Shown: positions 47,888-55,980 of the stretch, piece by piece
How the letters are laid out: each line of letters opens with the position of its first letter
How positions within the stretch are numbered: the first letter of the stretch is position 1
Source of the DNA: Pedobacter westerhofensis
GTDB taxonomy: Bacteria > Bacteroidota > Bacteroidia > Sphingobacteriales > Sphingobacteriaceae
Reading direction: 5' to 3'
Length of the DNA: 64,000 nucleotides
NCBI RefSeq assembly: GCF_900182595.1
Contig: NZ_FXTN01000001.1
Coordinates: 496,001-560,000, forward strand
Notes under the pieces: generated by a model
The model's database searches: none
What the model was told of the DNA's origin: nothing
What the model saw: the letters and a program-made list of their open reading frames with translations, nothing else
Position numbers and translations under genes: made by a program

Positions 47888-48784
47888 ATGGAAGACATCC
47901 GGCGTTTTGACACCATCAGTGAATACAATGCATTTAATAACAATGAAACAAGGCATCCGCTAATCAGTGTAGTGGATCTTTCGAAGGCCGATCCGCGACA
48001 GGGTTCAAAAATGTATTTTGGCTTCTACATTGTATTTTTAAAAGATGTTAAATGTGGCGACCTGGTGTATGGCCGCGATACATACGACTATCAGGAAGGG
48101 ACATTGGTATTTATCGGGCCGGGTCAGGTTGCAGGTGTGAACAGCAATGGTGAAACCTATAAACCAAAAGGTTATGCACTGGCATTCCATCCAGATCTTA
48201 TCCATGGGACTACCCTCGCGAAACGGATGCAGGAGTTTAGCTTTTTTGGCTATCATTCTAACGAAGCATTGCACTTATCTGAACGTGAAAGAAACCTAGT
48301 GCTGGATTGTTTTTCTAAAATGGAATATGAACTGGATCGTAATATTGATAAACACAGCAAAAAATTGATCGTAGCTAACATAGAGTTGTTTTTGGATTAC
48401 AGCATACGTTTTTACGACCGGCAGTTCATTACACGTGATCATGTTTATCAGGGCGTGATGGAGAAATTCGAGAATCTGCTGCATGAATATCTGGCTTCTG
48501 ATAAACCCCAAACCATCGGATTACCTGCAGTTGGCTGGTGTGCAGAGCAACTGAACCTGTCTGCAAACTATTTCGGCGATCTTGTAAAAAAGGAAACAGG
48601 CAAAACGGCACAGGAATACATTCAAACCAAAATCATCGACATGGCTAAGGAGAAGATCTTTGATGCAGGCAAGACGATTAATCAGATTGCCTATGAACTT
48701 GGTTTTAAATACCCGCAGCACTTTGCCCGATTGTTTAAAAAACGCGTGGGGCATACGCCTCTTGAGTACCGCTCGATGAACTGA
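47888..48784 (+). CDS. AraC-family regulator, paralogue of 21012
   Basis: Regulator of 298 residues. ATG 47888 is chosen; TTG 47882 is in frame. The N-terminal sensing domain (about 1-165) has VFIGPGQVAGV and AFHPDLIHGT. The C-terminal double helix-turn-helix (about 190-298) has NLSANYFGDLVKKETGK and FKYPQHFARLFKK, nearly the same reading surfaces as the protein at 21012. Copy B of the 38-bp motif lies before it. It probably activates the divergent AKR and itself. Confidence 0.93.
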   Translation: MEDIRRFDTISEYNAFNNNETRHPLISVVDLSKADPRQGSKMYFGFYIVFLKDVKCGDLVYGRDTYDYQEGTLVFIGPGQVAGVNSNGETYKPKGYALAFHPDLIHGTTLAKRMQEFSFFGYHSNEALHLSERERNLVLDCFSKMEYELDRNIDKHSKKLIVANIELFLDYSIRFYDRQFITRDHVYQGVMEKFENLLHEYLASDKPQTIGLPAVGWCAEQLNLSANYFGDLVKKETGKTAQEYIQTKIIDMAKEKIFDAGKTINQIAYELGFKYPQHFARLFKKRVGHTPLEYRSMN

Positions 48785-48790
48785 GAAATA

Positions 48791-48818
48791 CAAAACGGCT
48801 GGTTGTACAGCCATTTTG
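48791..48818. terminator. bidirectional hairpin between AraC and SDR
   Basis: CAAAACGGCTG (48791-48801) pairs with CAGCCATTTTG (48808-48818), one wobble, around a 6-nt loop. It separates the convergent AraC and SDR genes. Confidence 0.7.
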
Positions 48819-48839
48819 TAAGGTAACGGAAGGGCATGT

Positions 48840-49637
48840 TTAAACTGAATACGTTTGCCCGCCATCAACACGTATGATTGAACCGGTAATATGATCAGCA
48901 TACGAACTCATCAGATAAGCAACCGCGGCTGCCACTTCTTCTGGCTTGCCAAACCTTGCCTGGTCGTTCTTCAGGAACAGTTCAGCGGCATTTTTTTCGA
49001 TCTCATCCCATTCATTACCCCAGTTATTTTGTTCGGCCATTCCAAGAATAAGATTTTTAACTGAGTCGACCAGGATGGCTCCTGGAGCTACAGTATTGGA
49101 AGTAATCCCTGAGCCTTTCAGATCCCTGGCCAGGGAAACTGTCAGGTTATGTCTTGCCGCCATTGCAGCATTATAATCCGGCTGGATAGAGGTTGGCTGG
49201 ATAGCTGTGATCCCGCCAATCTGAACAACCCTTCCCCAACCCAGACCGCGCATTTGCGGCAATAAGCGCTGCGCCATTCTTATTCCGGAAACTACGTTCG
49301 TATTGTAAACTTCCAGCCATTGCGCTGGCGTTACATCCATCCAGGGTTGCCCGCGATAAACTCCCGCGTTGTTCACCAGGATATCTATTTGTCCGTACTC
49401 CAGTGCAGCCTTTACAACACGATCTGCTGCTTCGTCAGTGGTCAGGTCACCAATTGCATAACCAGCCTTTCCGCCCGACTGGTTAATTGTAGCTGCAACA
49501 GCTTTTGTCCGCTCTTCATCACGGCCATGTATAATCACTTCAATACCTTCCGCTGCTAACATCACCGCGATTGCTTTTCCCAGGCCCGAGCTCGATCCTG
49601 TAACTAATGCTCTTTTTCCTTTAACTTTTAAGTCCAT
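48840..49637 (-). CDS. SDR family oxidoreductase
   Basis: Classical short-chain dehydrogenase of 265 residues: TGSSSGLG (about 13), an Asp/Arg pair after the second strand (HGRDEER, suggesting NADPH), and NNAGVYRG. The usual catalytic Tyr position reads DYNAAMAARHN, where Met replaces the Lys-adjacent pattern: Tyr is followed by AAMAAR, so the canonical Tyr-x3-Lys is not met. The C-terminus HITGSIIRVDGG is normal. It is divergent from an HxlR gene. Catalysis may be altered. Confidence 0.87.
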   Translation of the reverse strand: MDLKVKGKRALVTGSSSGLGKAIAVMLAAEGIEVIIHGRDEERTKAVAATINQSGGKAGYAIGDLTTDEAADRVVKAALEYGQIDILVNNAGVYRGQPWMDVTPAQWLEVYNTNVVSGIRMAQRLLPQMRGLGWGRVVQIGGITAIQPTSIQPDYNAAMAARHNLTVSLARDLKGSGITSNTVAPGAILVDSVKNLILGMAEQNNWGNEWDEIEKNAAELFLKNDQARFGKPEEVAAAVAYLMSSYADHITGSIIRVDGGQTYSV

Positions 49638-49778
49638 GTTTTCTGATGTTTATTGATCTTTTTTTGATTCCAATTGAAAGCCGGAAGTTCTGTTGATACG
49701 ATGCTTCTTTACAAATCACATTGTTGTAGAATGACCGAAATATGTTTTCCTTACCAGCTGTTTTTAAATGTTAAAACT

Positions 49779-49786
49779 TACTTTTG
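49779..49786 (+). promoter_or_regulatory. candidate -7 box TACTTTTG of the second HxlR gene
   Basis: The same octamer as at 5587 and 50740, oriented toward the HxlR start 98 bp away. Confidence 0.4.
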
Positions 49787-49883
49787 AATGGTCAAATGTA
49801 TCTGACTTAAAAGGCCCCGACAAGAACGTACGCGCGAATTCGTGACGAACCTGTGGGTTTGTAATATTGAAAATCAACAGGTT

Positions 49884-50261
49884 ATGATTAGAAAAGAAAT
49901 CAAAAAGGACTTTGACATGGCAGAGTGCAGCGTCCGCAACATACTTGACAGATTTGGAGACAAGTGGTCGCTTATGGTGATAGATCTCTTACGCGAGGGA
50001 AAACTGCGGTATAGCGAATTAGACAATAAAATAGAAAGCATCTCACAAAAGATGCTCACAGTCACATTGAAGAGCCTGGAGACGGACGGCCTTATCAGCA
50101 GAAAAGTGTATCCTCAGATTCCGCCCAGAGTGGAATATACGCTGACGGAACTCGGTCAAACCCTGCTGCCAGCCATTGATATGCTTAAAAAATGGGCAGC
50201 AGATAGTATGCCGGCTATTTTAGCAGCCAGAAGCAAAATGGCGACCCCATCAGCGCCTTAG
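49884..50261 (+). CDS. HxlR-family transcriptional regulator
   Basis: Winged-helix regulator of about 125 residues, started at ATG 49884 (MIRKEIKKDFDMAEC); a GTG at 49842 adds an unlikely leader. It has the conserved Cys before GDKWS (AECSVRNILDRFGDKW), the helix-turn-helix ISQKMLTVTLKSLETDGL, and the wing YPQIPPRVEYTLTELG. It is divergent from the SDR at 48840, the same pairing as at 5700/4773. Redox or carbonyl sensing through the Cys is inferred from characterised family members. Confidence 0.92.
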   Translation: MIRKEIKKDFDMAECSVRNILDRFGDKWSLMVIDLLREGKLRYSELDNKIESISQKMLTVTLKSLETDGLISRKVYPQIPPRVEYTLTELGQTLLPAIDMLKKWAADSMPAILAARSKMATPSAP

Positions 50262-50330
50262 TCACTTTCCTGTAATTTCAGCTATAACTAAGCATCCTGT
50301 CACTATCTGCCTGTAATTAATAACCTGACA

Positions 50331-50696
50331 TTACCTGCCCGTAATTTTATGCCGGTGTTCGGTGCCCCAGTCTGCAAGCACCTGGATAATCGGTTCCATG
50401 GTATGACCATAGGGCGTGAGCTCGTATGATACAGTAATCGGCTTTGTCGCATTTACCGTGCGTGTGATCACTCCATTCACTTCCAGCTCCTGCAAATCCT
50501 TGGACAGCATCTTTGATCCCAGTCCGTCAATCTGCCGCTGCAGATCGGTAAAGTTCTTTTTGCCATAAAGCAACACACTAATTACCTTAATCTTCCACTT
50601 ACCGCTGATCAGATCAAGTGCATCCTGAATCGCAAAAAGTATTTTGGAACAGTCCTCCTGCTCCGATATCATCGATTTATATTTTTCCATTTCCAT
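50331..50696 (-). CDS. HxlR-family transcriptional regulator
   Basis: Winged-helix regulator of 121 residues. Cys lies in EDCSKILFAIQDALDLISGKW, just beyond the usual distance from GKW. The helix-turn-helix reads LGSKMLSKDLQELEVNGV, and the wing VNATKPITVSYELTPYG. It is divergent from the SDR-MFS operon at 50795, which it presumably represses. The intergenic DNA holds AGGTTATTATACCT, a short palindrome that may be its operator. Confidence 0.92.
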   Translation of the reverse strand: MEMEKYKSMISEQEDCSKILFAIQDALDLISGKWKIKVISVLLYGKKNFTDLQRQIDGLGSKMLSKDLQELEVNGVITRTVNATKPITVSYELTPYGHTMEPIIQVLADWGTEHRHKITGR

Positions 50697-50739
50697 GCTG
50701 GTTAATCAGGGAAGCCACTATACTTAAGGAAACCCATAT

Positions 50740-50747
50740 CAAAAGTA
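50740..50747 (-). promoter_or_regulatory. candidate -7 box TACTTTTG of the third HxlR gene
   Basis: Plus-strand CAAAAGTA, so TACTTTTG on the minus strand, 44 bp before the HxlR start at 50696. Just beside it lies the palindrome AGGTTATTATACCT. Confidence 0.45.
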
Positions 50748-50794
50748 AAGTTAGGTTATTATACCTTTGAACCAACAAAAAACTAAAAAATATA

Positions 50795-51553
50795 ATGGAA
50801 ACTAATTTAAAAGATAAAGTAGCAGTAGTAACAGGAGCATCAAAAGGTATAGGTGCAGGAATTGCCAAAGGACTGGGGAAAGCAGGAGCTACGGTCATCG
50901 TGAATTACGCTTCGAGTGAGAGTGATGCTGAACAGGTGGTCAGCGAAATACAACTGCAGGGAGGCAAAGCTTTTGCCATTAAAGCAGACATGAGCAAGTC
51001 GGCAGAGGTTAAGCTGATGTTCGACAAAATAAAATCAGACTTTGGTACTGTAGATATACTGGTAAATAATGCAGGCGGCGCAGTTTTTGAAATGATCGAC
51101 GATTTAACCGAAGACGCATTTCATAAACAATTTAACCTGAATGTTCTGGGATACCTGCTGGCCACACAACAGGCTGTGAAACATATGGGAGAGCAGGGCG
51201 GAAGTATAATCAATATCAGTTCCATCCTCAGTACTGATCCCTACCTGGCATCCAGTGTATATGCGGCAACCAAAGGTGCGGTTGATACCATGACACTGGC
51301 TCTTGCAAGGGAGCTTGGCCCCCGCAATATCAGGGTAAATTCTATTCTTCCCGGACATACCAATACACCGGCCACAGCAGGAAATTTTGAAGGCGAGCTT
51401 GGTGAAAAAATTCTCGCCGGCACACCGCTGGGGCGCTTTGGCGAACCTGAAGATATTGCGCCGCTGGCCGTATTCCTGGCTTCGGATAATGCACATTGGA
51501 TCACTGGTGAATCGGTGCGGGCCGCGGGCGGCGTTAGGGGCGTTGGGTATTAA
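50795..51553 (+). CDS. SDR family oxidoreductase
   Basis: Classical short-chain dehydrogenase of 252 residues with TGASKGIGAG (about 13), YASSES after the second strand (NADP-type), NNAGGAVFE, catalytic Ser in ISSIL, and YAATKGAV. The C-terminus HWITGESVRAAGG carries Ala where Asp is usual (VDGG). It is the first gene of an operon with a DHA2 transporter (3-bp gap), divergent from an HxlR regulator. Reduction then export of a toxic carbonyl or quinone is a reasonable model. Confidence 0.93.
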   Translation: METNLKDKVAVVTGASKGIGAGIAKGLGKAGATVIVNYASSESDAEQVVSEIQLQGGKAFAIKADMSKSAEVKLMFDKIKSDFGTVDILVNNAGGAVFEMIDDLTEDAFHKQFNLNVLGYLLATQQAVKHMGEQGGSIINISSILSTDPYLASSVYAATKGAVDTMTLALARELGPRNIRVNSILPGHTNTPATAGNFEGELGEKILAGTPLGRFGEPEDIAPLAVFLASDNAHWITGESVRAAGGVRGVGY

Positions 51554-51556
51554 GCT

Positions 51557-52930
51557 ATGCCGAAAACACTTATTCACAGAAAGACAGCTTTAGCAATTAT
51601 ACTGACAGTACAGCTGATGCTGGCGATGGATTTTCTGATCGTTGTGGTATCATTGAAAAATATTCAGACAGACCTGGGCTTTACGGCCTCAGGCTTGTCC
51701 TGGATACCTAATGCTTTTGGTTTGGCATTTGGCGGACTGCTACTTTTAGGGGGGCGACTGGGCGATATGATCGGACAGGTAAAAGCCTTTCAGACAGGAC
51801 TGGCTATTTTTGTAATTGCTTCACTTACCGGTGGGCTTGCCGGATCGCCCGAAGTATTAATTATTGCCCGTATTCTTCAGGGGGCAGGCTCGGCATTGGC
51901 AGCTCCAAGCGTGCTGGCACTAATCTCGATATTGGCAAGAAACGAGGATGAAAAAAACCGTGGCCTGTCACTCTTCATCGCAGTATCTTCTGTTGGAGCA
52001 TCGGTAGGCCTGATATTAGGAGGAGCGCTCACGGCATTTATCTCCTGGCGCTGGTCCCTGCTGATCAATGTTCCGGTTGGAGCTATTGCCTTTGCTGCAA
52101 TTCGTTTTATTGTGCCCGAAACAATTAAGACAAAGGGAAAGGTAGATTTCTTTGGGGCATTTACGGGAGCGTTTGGCTCTGCTGCCCTTGTTTTTGGTTT
52201 CATCAGTGCCGGAGAAAATGGCTGGAGCTCTCCTGTTACAATAGTCAGTTTTTGCAGCGCTGCTGTTCTCTTTATACTTTTTGTATGGGTAGAATCGAGG
52301 ATAGCAGAGCCTTTGCTTAAACTTAGTATTTTGAAGCCGAAACCGCGGCGTGGCGGACTTGCAGTGATGGCAGTGATCGTGGGCATGCACTTTGCAGCAC
52401 TATTTCTGATCCTGCAATATTTTCAGCAGGTTTTGGGCTATAACCCTTTGCTTGCAGGATGTGCGTATCTCCCGCTTACGATGACTGTCTTTATCCTGTC
52501 TAATTTTGTTCCCGCTCTGTTAAAGAGGTATGGTGTCCGTACATTACTGATCACCGGAAGTATCCTGGTTGCAGTCAGTTTAGTTGGATTCTCCAGACTG
52601 ACGGGCAGCAGCACTTACCTTGGTGATGTACTTTTGCCATTGCTGCTGCACAGCGCAGGCATTGCACTGGTCTTCATACCGGGCAGTATTGTGATTCTGG
52701 AGAACGTTGCAGACCAGGATGCCGGTATTGCATCCGGGGTATTGCAGATCAGCCAGCAGATCGGCGGCGCCGTCGGAATTGCAGCTATCATATCGGTCTA
52801 TACAGCAAATGCGCATGCACAGGATTTTTCCTCAGGCTTGCAGGCCGCATTCTTAATTGCAGCCGGTATAGCATTGATGGCTGCTGTAATTGCGATGTTC
52901 AGCATTCCCGGCAAAATAACGAAAACCTGA
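51557..52930 (+). CDS. MFS transporter, DHA2 (14-TM) drug:H+ antiporter family
   Basis: Inner-membrane efflux pump of 457 residues with about 14 helices. Motif D1-type MAMDFLIVVVSL in TM1, motif A GGRLGDMIG after TM2 (about 64-72), RILQGAGSALAAPS in TM4, and the motif C-like GGALTAFISWRW in TM5. It lies three bases after the SDR and is under the same HxlR control. Substrate unknown; DHA2 members export antibiotics, dyes and quinones. Confidence 0.92.
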   Translation: MPKTLIHRKTALAIILTVQLMLAMDFLIVVVSLKNIQTDLGFTASGLSWIPNAFGLAFGGLLLLGGRLGDMIGQVKAFQTGLAIFVIASLTGGLAGSPEVLIIARILQGAGSALAAPSVLALISILARNEDEKNRGLSLFIAVSSVGASVGLILGGALTAFISWRWSLLINVPVGAIAFAAIRFIVPETIKTKGKVDFFGAFTGAFGSAALVFGFISAGENGWSSPVTIVSFCSAAVLFILFVWVESRIAEPLLKLSILKPKPRRGGLAVMAVIVGMHFAALFLILQYFQQVLGYNPLLAGCAYLPLTMTVFILSNFVPALLKRYGVRTLLITGSILVAVSLVGFSRLTGSSTYLGDVLLPLLLHSAGIALVFIPGSIVILENVADQDAGIASGVLQISQQIGGAVGIAAIISVYTANAHAQDFSSGLQAAFLIAAGIALMAAVIAMFSIPGKITKT

Positions 52931-52998
52931 ATTACCTTGCCAGCGCTACTATGGTTAGATTACACAAAACCAATTAAGCTGAGTGCTGTTTATCATAA

Positions 52999-53706
52999 AT
53001 GAAGAACGAACGTCCGTATGTAATCTGTCTGATGATGACCTCAGTTGATGGCAAAATCTTAACAGATAAATGGGGCAGTGATCCCAAAGTAAAAGCCCTG
53101 GCAGAAAATTTCGAAAAAGCGCATGAAGAACTGGGTGTTAAAGCCTGGCTGGTAGGCCGCACAACAATGGAAAAAGATTTTACAGACTTTGCAGCGCCAA
53201 TATTGAAGAAAGGGCACCAGGAAGTACCTCGTACGGATTTTGTTGCTGAGCATACAGCTGAGTCTTTCGCAATAGCGATTGACGGACAGGCAAAGCTGGG
53301 CTGGGAAGAACCCACCATGCAGGGCGACCACGTGATTACGATATTGACAACAGCAGTACCGGATGCTTATCTTGCACACTTACAGGATATTGGTGTTTCG
53401 TACATTTTTGCTGGCGAAAAAAAGATCAATCTGAAGACCGCTCTCGAAAAGCTGACCAGCCTGTTCGGCATCAAAAAATTAATGCTTGAAGGCGGTGCGC
53501 ATATCAATGGCAGTTTCCTCAATGAGCAATTGATTGACGAGCTTCATCAGTTGCTTTTGCCGCTTGCCGACGGAACCAAAGAAACCTCTACCCTCTTTGA
53601 AATTGAGCAAAGCGAAAAAAGAAATGGCGCAACAGTGTTAAAGCTTCACGACGTAAAACGTATGGAAGATGATGTGCTCTGGTTAACTTATAAATTTGAC
53701 TATTAA
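52999..53706 (+). CDS. RibD C-terminal/dihydrofolate-reductase-like protein
   Basis: NADPH-binding reductase domain of 235 residues. The N-terminal strand and loop ICLMMTSVDGKILTDKWG and the Gly-rich LMLEGGAHINGSFL (about 160) match RibD_C, the reductase half of riboflavin synthesis. It lacks the deaminase half, so it is a standalone family member whose substrate is not fixed; many are in fungal and bacterial side pathways. It follows the DHA2 gene by 68 bp, possibly read with it. Confidence 0.87.
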   Translation: MKNERPYVICLMMTSVDGKILTDKWGSDPKVKALAENFEKAHEELGVKAWLVGRTTMEKDFTDFAAPILKKGHQEVPRTDFVAEHTAESFAIAIDGQAKLGWEEPTMQGDHVITILTTAVPDAYLAHLQDIGVSYIFAGEKKINLKTALEKLTSLFGIKKLMLEGGAHINGSFLNEQLIDELHQLLLPLADGTKETSTLFEIEQSEKRNGATVLKLHDVKRMEDDVLWLTYKFDY

Positions 53707-53713
53707 TGCAGGA

Positions 53714-54178
53714 TTAGTTTTTTCCCAGTATCACCGTGTACGACGCTTTTTTACTGCCCGGATTCCTGATAAAAACAGCTTTTAAACTGTCACGTGTATA
53801 AATAGTAAATACCGAGAGACTGTCTTTTCCATTGATAGATTCCTTAAAACCTTTGCTCCCGGCGCTTTTGATCATCCTGGTGTAAGCGCCGGAATCTTTG
53901 GTGGTATAACTGATCATGCTCACCTGATCGTCAATGGTGTAAAAATCGTTTTTCAGGGAATCTTTATTAGTGTAAATAATCCCGGAATCATCCTCCATAT
54001 CCTGATTTTCAGCCCATTTGTAGCCCAGACTGTTAAGTGTTGAATCAATATTTGCCGGTGCCCCATTCATTTTCAGCTGCACAAGCTTTGCAAAAAGATC
54101 AGTTTCTTTCTGATCTTTTGGGCTACATCCGGACAAGCAGAATATAAGAAGAAAAGCGAAAATGCAGGAGTACTTCAT
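53714..54178 (-). CDS. hypothetical lipoprotein
   Basis: Lipoprotein of 154 residues with a signal ending in LSGC (Cys about 18). The mature part is small, acidic and mixed alpha/beta, with Lys/Asp-rich turns. No family is recognised. It is convergent with the RibD-like gene (7-bp gap) and 56 bp downstream of the receiver gene on the same strand. Confidence 0.65.
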   Translation of the reverse strand: MKYSCIFAFLLIFCLSGCSPKDQKETDLFAKLVQLKMNGAPANIDSTLNSLGYKWAENQDMEDDSGIIYTNKDSLKNDFYTIDDQVSMISYTTKDSGAYTRMIKSAGSKGFKESINGKDSLSVFTIYTRDSLKAVFIRNPGSKKASYTVILGKN

Positions 54179-54234
54179 TGTTTGACAAAATATTCTTCAA
54201 ACATAACTAAAAACCAATAATCAGGACTCAAATA

Positions 54235-54699
54235 TTAAAGCAGATTTTGTCTCAGCAAAAACTGGAGCTGCTTGTTCACGATCAGTAAGGACTCTATCAG
54301 TTCCTTATTCTCTTTTCTCAGTGAGTAGATCTCAAATGCCTTTTCTATGTTAATGCGCAGGTTATCATCACCCCAGGGTTTCTGTATGTATTTATAAACC
54401 TCTCCCCTGTTGATCGCATCTACTACAGCAGTAATATCCTCATAACCGGTGAGCAATATCCGTATAGGATCTGGATAATCAGGAATAACAGACTCCAGAA
54501 ACTCAATTCCTGTCATGCCCGGCATGCGCTGGTCGCACAGGATCACATGGATGCTCTCCTGCTCCAGAACCTTTCTTCCCTCAATTGCAGACTCAGCCGT
54601 GAAGATGTTGAACCTCAATCTAAAGCTCGCTTTAAAAGCGTTAAGATTATGCACCTCGTCATCAACATAAAGAACATTAACTGGATTATCGGCACTCAT
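54235..54699 (-). CDS. standalone receiver response regulator with conserved tail
   Basis: Response regulator of 154 residues with no DNA-binding domain. The receiver (about 8-125) has YVDDE, the phosphoacceptor Asp in ILCDQRMPGMTG (about 55), LLTGYED and YIQKPW. A coiled coil (about 125-145) leads to a tail QLQFLLRQNLL, nearly the same as QLEFMLRQRLLS of the receiver at 60520. It is divergent from the GNAT-like gene. It is likely part of the 7TMR-DISM kinase pathway; output by protein contact. Confidence 0.9.
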   Translation of the reverse strand: MSADNPVNVLYVDDEVHNLNAFKASFRLRFNIFTAESAIEGRKVLEQESIHVILCDQRMPGMTGIEFLESVIPDYPDPIRILLTGYEDITAVVDAINRGEVYKYIQKPWGDDNLRINIEKAFEIYSLRKENKELIESLLIVNKQLQFLLRQNLL

Positions 54700-55112
54700 G
54701 AGATTTGATTAGATTTTTGCTAATATATTGCTTTTATAAGTTCAAAAAAATTAATTTCGGATAAAACCAGGAGGAGTAGACCCTTTCGTTTATTTAAAAA
54801 ATTTAATACCAGGCATTTAATGTAATTAATCGCTTACGATATATCACATATGCAATTAAACACCTTTATTTGAACATTTATTTATCAAAATATAATATAA
54901 GAATTAATCAGGTAGTAGATTTTATAGTATATTTAGAACTGATAAAACCTAATTTTGGGCAGATTATAACGCACTGATAATCACAATAAAAAATTTGCTT
55001 TTAACCTAATAATAGCACTAACTTTAATTCATAAATCATTAGATGAGCTCATTTATACTAAGCAATAGGATCCAAAAATTAACAATGTTATCATTTATTC
55101 AAAGCCTGTAAA
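54700..55112. other. 413-bp AT-rich divergent intergenic region
   Basis: It separates the receiver (minus) from the GNAT-like/E1-nitroreductase genes (plus) and must hold both promoters. It is strongly AT-rich, with no gene and no obvious hairpin or long palindrome. No clear TAnnTTTG could be tied to either start. Confidence 0.4.
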
Positions 55113-55922
55113 ATGGAGGAGGGTTTAAATAAAGAAAATCCAGAGGTAAGGCTTAGAGCGTTCAGAGCAATTGATGACCCTGAAACCTGTGCCCTGTTTG
55201 TGGAAGGCCATACTCATGTGCTCACCAGCATAGGTGTTACCAAAGTTACTTCTTCAAAAAATGGATGGACAACCAATCCGGCAGCTTTTGTAATTGTTGT
55301 TGAGTCGCTGGACGGCACAAAAGTATACGGAGGCGCAAGGGTTCATGTTGCGGGAGGATCAGAGCCGCTGCCGATAGAATCTGCCACCGGTGCCATGGAC
55401 CATGGCATATATGACCTGGTTTGGAAACATGCCCAGTTTGGTACAGGTGAACTCTGCGGGTTGTGGAACTCGCGTGAGATTGCAGGATATGGTATTGGGT
55501 CAATCTTCCTGATCCGTGCCGCGGCAGCTATATCCTTTCAGATTGGCATCCAGTCTCTTTTTGCACTCTGTGCACCCTATACTATTCCGCCCGGACTGGC
55601 CGTAGGAATGGAAATAGAAAGAAGCATCGGTAACGAAGGCACATTCTATTATCCAAAGCTTGACCTGGTAGCGACTACCATGATCCTGAAAGATGTCCCG
55701 GTGCTGAGCAAGGCCTATGAAGAAGATAAGGCTGCAATCATGAAAATCCGCGAGAATTTAAACATCACACGCCTTGAAATACTGCGGAGAAAGGAAATCA
55801 CTATTCATTATGAGATCCAGATCCCTAACCTGGACCAGTGGGACCTTGAACAGGTGATCTCACAGGCCCATAAAACATTTTTAAAGACTAAAATTAATGA
55901 GAATGAAATAGACATTCTTTAA
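55113..55922 (+). CDS. GNAT-like N-acyltransferase, signal-synthase-like
   Basis: Cytosolic protein of 269 residues. The central region (about 50-185) looks like a GNAT fold: strands FVIVVES and VYGGARVHVAG, then the acetyl/acyl-CoA loop REIAGYGIGSIFLIRAAAA (RxxxGYGIG pattern) and SLFALCAPYT. The arrangement recalls LuxI-type and PEP-CTERM-associated acyltransferases, but identity cannot be settled by eye. A C-terminal extension (about 200-269) is charged and helical. It lies 58 bp before the E1-nitroreductase gene, probably co-transcribed. Function not established. Confidence 0.6.
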   Translation: MEEGLNKENPEVRLRAFRAIDDPETCALFVEGHTHVLTSIGVTKVTSSKNGWTTNPAAFVIVVESLDGTKVYGGARVHVAGGSEPLPIESATGAMDHGIYDLVWKHAQFGTGELCGLWNSREIAGYGIGSIFLIRAAAAISFQIGIQSLFALCAPYTIPPGLAVGMEIERSIGNEGTFYYPKLDLVATTMILKDVPVLSKAYEEDKAAIMKIRENLNITRLEILRRKEITIHYEIQIPNLDQWDLEQVISQAHKTFLKTKINENEIDIL

Positions 55923-55980
55923 AGCCGTAACCCGTTTTTTGTTTGCCCATACCCCCCTGTTAAAAATTCATCATTCAGCC

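Noticed and set aside
50262..50330. Three CCTGTAATT-like direct repeats between the two HxlR genes
   Set aside because: Short and partly inside the HxlR coding end; no clear period or palindrome.
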